Origin: Lentisphaerota bacterium
GTDB lineage: Bacteria > Verrucomicrobiota > Lentisphaeria > Victivallales > Victivallaceae
DNA: 64,000 bases
Assembly (NCBI GenBank): GCA_017134815.1
Contig: CP071032.1
Location: 1,980,001-2,044,000 of the forward strand
Direction of reading: 5' to 3'
Shown here in pieces: positions 60,438-64,000 of the stretch. The notes below the pieces were generated by a model. The model did not search any database, was not told the origin of the DNA, and worked only from the letters and a program-made list of their open reading frames with translations. The position numbers were made by a program, and so were the translations under genes. How positions within the stretch are numbered: position 1 is the first letter of the stretch; every line of letters begins with the position of its first letter.

Positions 60438-62525
60438 CTAATGCGCCAGTTCATCAAGGACTTCCTGAGGCAATGATGAGATTCCGGCAATTTCGCCTTC
60501 TCCGCCCTGCGGCATTTTCACCTTTTCGCCCAGAGCTTTATGCATAAGCTCCTTGCCAAGACGGGTACGGTAGGATAACCAGTTTTTGTCCGGGTTTCCG
60601 TCCCAGGCGCCTAACAGGTAATAGGTTTCGGTTTTGCCGTCGACTTTCAAATCTACAGTACAACCGACAATTACGTTGTTTTCAACCTGCATAGTCCCAA
60701 AATCAACCGGCTGAACCATCATTATATCTCGCTCCAGTTCTGAGCGGCGGCGGCTGAGGAAGTTACGACGTTCCTTGGCAGCATCATATTCGGCATTTTC
60801 CCGGAAATCACCATGCGCCCTGGCTGCTTTCAATGATTCACGGTTCTCAGGTATCTGCACGTTGACAATATCGTCAAGCTCAGCCAGCAAACCGGCATGA
60901 GATTTGAGCGATGTAACAATTGGTTCATGTACGGCGCTGGCCTGTTTTGTAGCTTCGGCTCCAAGGGCTTTTTTGCCGGCACCGCTTTCAAGATGCTCAC
61001 GCAGCGGCATTGATAAACGTGACAGTTTTACCAGCAGACTCTGGCGCTCACTGCCGCTGCAGAAAGGCGCGGTTTGCAGCACTGAAGTAATAACCCAGAT
61101 TTCATCACCGGCAACATCAATAATCTGCTGATGAAAGTCTTTTTTATCCATAAGCTGGGTTTTGAGTTCACGCTGAGCGCCAACCCAGGCACGAGGCAGA
61201 TCATGAGCAGACAGCGCCTTGCCTACTTTTTCTATATTAATAATCTTAAGCAACTCTTCATCGTGTTTTTTGCGGTTCTTCCATACCCAGAGCAGTATAT
61301 CACAACTGATAGTTCTAAGTTGACGAATAGCCTCATAAAGTAAATGGTCATCAATAATCTCACAAAAAGTATTCAGGCAGCGCAGCGGCAATCTGGTTGC
61401 GTATGCGGCAAGGTATTCGTCTGAATAAATCAAATCCATGGCATGGCTGATTTTCTCGATATGTTTGACCTGGATTTTGCCCCATATTTCCAGAGCGTCA
61501 GTACTGGCTCTGGATATTTTCTCCGGCCAGAATGGAACTTTGCCCTTCAGCGGCTCAAAAATTTCCCGAAGCTGTTCAGCTTCTCCCATGGCGGTCAGCA
61601 TGGAAATACATTCAGCAACTTTCCGGTCATCCCGCATTGCCACTGCCGGTTTGAGTTTTTCAAAAAATGCTTTAAATTTCGGCACCTCGTCGTCAGTAAT
61701 CCTTTTGTCTTCCTCCAGCTCACTGATTAGCAGAACATGCAGCTCAGTTACACTGCGGGCCTGTGACGCACTCCTGCCTTTGCCTTTTGCACCAGCGCTG
61801 CCACTGGATTTCCACCATGGCTCAAATTCTGCAGCTTTGAACAGGCTTGGTACCAGAGACGCTTTTGCAAGCTCTTTGATCTCATCATCAGTCATCGGCA
61901 ACAGGGACCGGCGCTTAGCCAGCGCCAGATAGTCTTTGCCCGAGAAACTGGTTTGTTTGAGGAAGCTGGCCAGTTTAAGAGTTTCAGGAGCCGGATCAAA
62001 CGGACAACTCTGACTCAGCACCAGTGACAGGGGCGCCGAAAAAGCTCCTTCACCGTCGATTGAATTGACTCCAACCGAACCGGAAAAACCATCAACACTG
62101 TTTACTTTTCCCCAGCGCGCTGTGTCCTTTAGGAAAATTATCGTTCCATTTTTGAGCTTAGTAAGGTTATTGAAGCGAATGGATATTTCTGGCAGCGAAA
62201 CTTCATTATCACGCAGCCCCAGAGCACGCATAAATCCGACTTTATTCAGGTAAGGCGGCAACAGAGCTTTGGCCGCACCGGCCAGAAGTTTTCTGAAAAC
62301 AGAGGTATCCTTTATGCCGATTTCAGCCAGTTTAAAACAGAAAAGCGCCTGTTCCTGGGTCATAGTTTCAGGCAAAGCCTCAAGAACAAGTTCAAGCTGT
62401 TCGCCGACCTCATCAGTTCCCGGAGCGTCAATTGAGCTCATTATTTTTATAAGTTCATCCAGGTTACTGCCATTCGGCGCTTCGGCCGAGGCCATACAAA
62501 GCTCTTCTAGTTTCAAATCAGCCAT
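60438..62525 (-). CDS. GreA/GreB-family elongation factor with long N-terminal extension
   Basis: 695 residues. The last 160 residues are Gre-like: a coiled coil with A-R-A-H-G-D-F-R-E-N-A-E-Y at its tip (about 574-586, holding the acidic pair used for RNA cleavage in GreA), then the FKBP-like C-terminal domain ending in H-K-A-L-G-E-K-V. The first ~530 residues are a helical extension with no clear family and may bind polymerase or other factors. This layout has been seen in PVC-type genomes. Monocistronic, promoter candidate at 62611-62638. Confidence 0.85.
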   Translation of the reverse strand: MADLKLEELCMASAEAPNGSNLDELIKIMSSIDAPGTDEVGEQLELVLEALPETMTQEQALFCFKLAEIGIKDTSVFRKLLAGAAKALLPPYLNKVGFMRALGLRDNEVSLPEISIRFNNLTKLKNGTIIFLKDTARWGKVNSVDGFSGSVGVNSIDGEGAFSAPLSLVLSQSCPFDPAPETLKLASFLKQTSFSGKDYLALAKRRSLLPMTDDEIKELAKASLVPSLFKAAEFEPWWKSSGSAGAKGKGRSASQARSVTELHVLLISELEEDKRITDDEVPKFKAFFEKLKPAVAMRDDRKVAECISMLTAMGEAEQLREIFEPLKGKVPFWPEKISRASTDALEIWGKIQVKHIEKISHAMDLIYSDEYLAAYATRLPLRCLNTFCEIIDDHLLYEAIRQLRTISCDILLWVWKNRKKHDEELLKIINIEKVGKALSAHDLPRAWVGAQRELKTQLMDKKDFHQQIIDVAGDEIWVITSVLQTAPFCSGSERQSLLVKLSRLSMPLREHLESGAGKKALGAEATKQASAVHEPIVTSLKSHAGLLAELDDIVNVQIPENRESLKAARAHGDFRENAEYDAAKERRNFLSRRRSELERDIMMVQPVDFGTMQVENNVIVGCTVDLKVDGKTETYYLLGAWDGNPDKNWLSYRTRLGKELMHKALGEKVKMPQGGEGEIAGISSLPQEVLDELAH

Positions 62526-62831
62526 AATATTTATTTGTATAAATTTCTCAGTTCAGTTATGTTTAAGCATCTCTCCGGCTGCATACCGGCTGCCTCATCA
62601 GGCAAACTATATTATAGAGGTAACACCACGCAAATCAAATAAAAACGCTTAATTATTCGTAATATTTTGATGATTCGAGAGTTTTGGAATGATTTAATAA
62701 CTTATTAATGTCTGAGCTTTGAATATTTTAGCGAACATTTATTACTAAAAGAATGTCTTAAGCAATTATCCCGTACCATTTCCGGGATTACAGGAGAAAA
62801 GAATAGTTGCGTACATATATGCATTAAAAAC
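62526..62831. other. Divergent intergenic region
   Basis: Spacer of about 305 bp between the Gre-like gene and the next, plus-strand gene. On the minus strand, TTGATT (62633-62638), 16-nt spacer and TATAAT (62611-62616) form a promoter candidate for the Gre-like gene. Nothing else recognised. Confidence 0.5.
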
Positions 62832-64000
62832 ATGGTGATGCATCCAATGCCGATTGACAAAAAAAATACTCTGGCTTTGAGCTGGGCACTCGTAGACTCT
62901 ATTCGTAAACATATCCCATACAGTTCTAATCTGCCTGCTCTAGATGCATGGTACAAGTATCCGGACTCCTATGGAGAAAAAAACAAAGCACTGGTTAAGT
63001 TAAAGTCTCTGGAAACCCCGGTTGAAGCCTACCGGCACCAGCTGGAGACACGCAGCCGTTTTTCAGCAGCAGCTGACTCCGGTTACTGTGAAAAACTGGT
63101 ACAGATAGCTCTGGCGTTGTTGAGCATGACCAAGTTGAAAAATGTAGAGACTCTTTACGCTTCTCAAGTCTATACAACAGCAAGCGGCGGCAGAGAACAT
63201 ACTTTTCTGTTGCTGCATTCCAGCCCTGCTCTTTTTTGCCGCCCACGTGAAAACCAGCTGATAACAATGAACTTTTACTCATTTCTTCAAAAGTGCAGCG
63301 AAGAGGACGCAGTCACAATTTGTGATCCCGGCATCTGGCTGGCTGCTGAAGGTGCTGATGTCAAGTCGGTTTTTGAACAGGCAAAGGCCTATGGCGTGAG
63401 CGAATATTACAAAGGCGCGCTGCTGCATAAGTACTCTGTCAGGCTTATAGATTTGAACTCGCCTGAAAAAGCCCGCTTATCATGGGCCACGCTGCAGCGC
63501 GAAAACTTCTGCAGCTACCAGAAGGTATTTGCAAAACTCCAGCGTGATTTTGTCAACTCATACGAAAAATCAGCTTTTGCTGCCAAACAGGCACGACTGA
63601 GCAAAAGCTCTGAAATTGAAGATATTCAGTCTCAACTGCATTTTCGGCAGAACTTTGACGATTCAGCCCCAGGCGATCAAAAAAAATCCTGTTATCGGGA
63701 ACTGTTTGAATTTGTCATGGAGGCTCAGGCTGTTCTTTCGCATAATGTAATGACCGCATCGAGCAGCCAGACACGTATACAGTCGCTGCAGAAAATCAGC
63801 AGCTACTGCAGTAACTCAACTGCCCCAAAAAAACCGATTGATAATTTATTGCGCACCGCCTTGCTGCTGATAATGCTGCCTGTCAGCAGTAAAGTGGAAA
63901 AACAAAAGGATCTGCCCCAATACGTCAATGATGCTTTGTTGCCGCTTATCAAGTCAGATTATCAGCTGCTCAATGATTTGATTTCCACAAAAATCAAAAG
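62832..64000 (+). CDS. Hypothetical protein, cut by window end
   Basis: Open frame from ATG 62832 to the window edge (at least 389 codons, no stop). The ribosome binding site is poor, so the true start may differ. The protein is soluble-looking and helix-rich with scattered Cys, and carries W-A-L-V-D-S-I-R near the start. No domain was recognised. Codon usage looks like the neighbours. Confidence 0.6.
   Translation, partial: MVMHPMPIDKKNTLALSWALVDSIRKHIPYSSNLPALDAWYKYPDSYGEKNKALVKLKSLETPVEAYRHQLETRSRFSAAADSGYCEKLVQIALALLSMTKLKNVETLYASQVYTTASGGREHTFLLLHSSPALFCRPRENQLITMNFYSFLQKCSEEDAVTICDPGIWLAAEGADVKSVFEQAKAYGVSEYYKGALLHKYSVRLIDLNSPEKARLSWATLQRENFCSYQKVFAKLQRDFVNSYEKSAFAAKQARLSKSSEIEDIQSQLHFRQNFDDSAPGDQKKSCYRELFEFVMEAQAVLSHNVMTASSSQTRIQSLQKISSYCSNSTAPKKPIDNLLRTALLLIMLPVSSKVEKQKDLPQYVNDALLPLIKSDYQLLNDLISTKIK

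Overview
The window looks like a chromosome segment of a Gram-negative, probably anaerobic or facultative bacterium of the PVC group, most plausibly Lentisphaerota or a relative. The Gram-negative part rests on LPS genes: a LpxL-type acyltransferase, an ArnB/ArnT/ArnC set and a family 9 glycosyltransferase. The anaerobic part rests on a multi-Fe-S NuoE/NuoF/GltD-like complex and a dehalogenase-like Fe-S protein. The taxon is an inference from gene style (Gre factor with a very long N-terminal extension, zinc-ribbon Ser/Thr kinase, many lineage-restricted hypotheticals); no rRNA or marker gene is present to prove it. I see no prophage, insertion sequence, CRISPR array or integrase.

Layout. 0-4.1 kb: SOUL-family lipoprotein, secreted hypothetical, WaaP/Kdo-kinase-like protein, small zinc ribbon. 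4.4-11 kb (minus): D-serine ammonia-lyase, plasma-membrane H+-ATPase, a DNA-binding/PTS-EIIA fusion and a CBS-regulated cation/proton antiporter, which together suggest pH and ion homeostasis. 11.2-16.2 kb: arnB-arnT-arnC for aminoarabinose transfer to lipid A, then a GT9 glycosyltransferase. 16.3-20.4 kb: two tandem TPR-like paralogues, hisB, three near-identical tRNA-Gly(GCC) genes, and two tandem membrane paralogues. 20.4-23 kb (minus): rpe, an LpxL-like acyltransferase, an orphan PstS-like protein. 23.3-27.6 kb: a three-gene Fe-S flavoprotein operon resembling the NfnABC/Bfu electron-bifurcating type. 27.7-33.3 kb: Ser/Thr kinase, phosphoesterase, KtrB/KtrA potassium uptake. 33.3-41 kb (mostly minus): two proteins of unknown role, a GAF-SpoIIE phosphatase, a miniature CarB-like protein lacking its ATP-grasp domains, a polytopic membrane protein and an orphan DppB-type permease. 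40.9-49 kb: DUF4404-like and Tim44/TerB-like pair, GntR regulator, reductive-dehalogenase-like protein, degenerate GH18-like protein, CDP-alcohol phosphatidyltransferase, secreted phosphoesterase. 49.5-64 kb: CstA, MscS channel, PadR plus HAAS-type membrane protein with a clear promoter/operator, APC permease with UspA tail preceded by a 54-residue membrane peptide, EIIA protein, lipoprotein, Fur-family regulator, phosphoesterase, giant Gre-like factor and an unfinished hypothetical gene.

Themes are envelope modification, K+/H+ balance, anaerobic electron transfer and signal transduction (kinase, phosphatase, two EIIA proteins, UspA). The observations I would follow first are the mini-CarB protein, the standalone NfnABC-like operon, the RdhA-like protein without its usual partners, and the HTH-EIIA/antiporter/H+-ATPase cluster.
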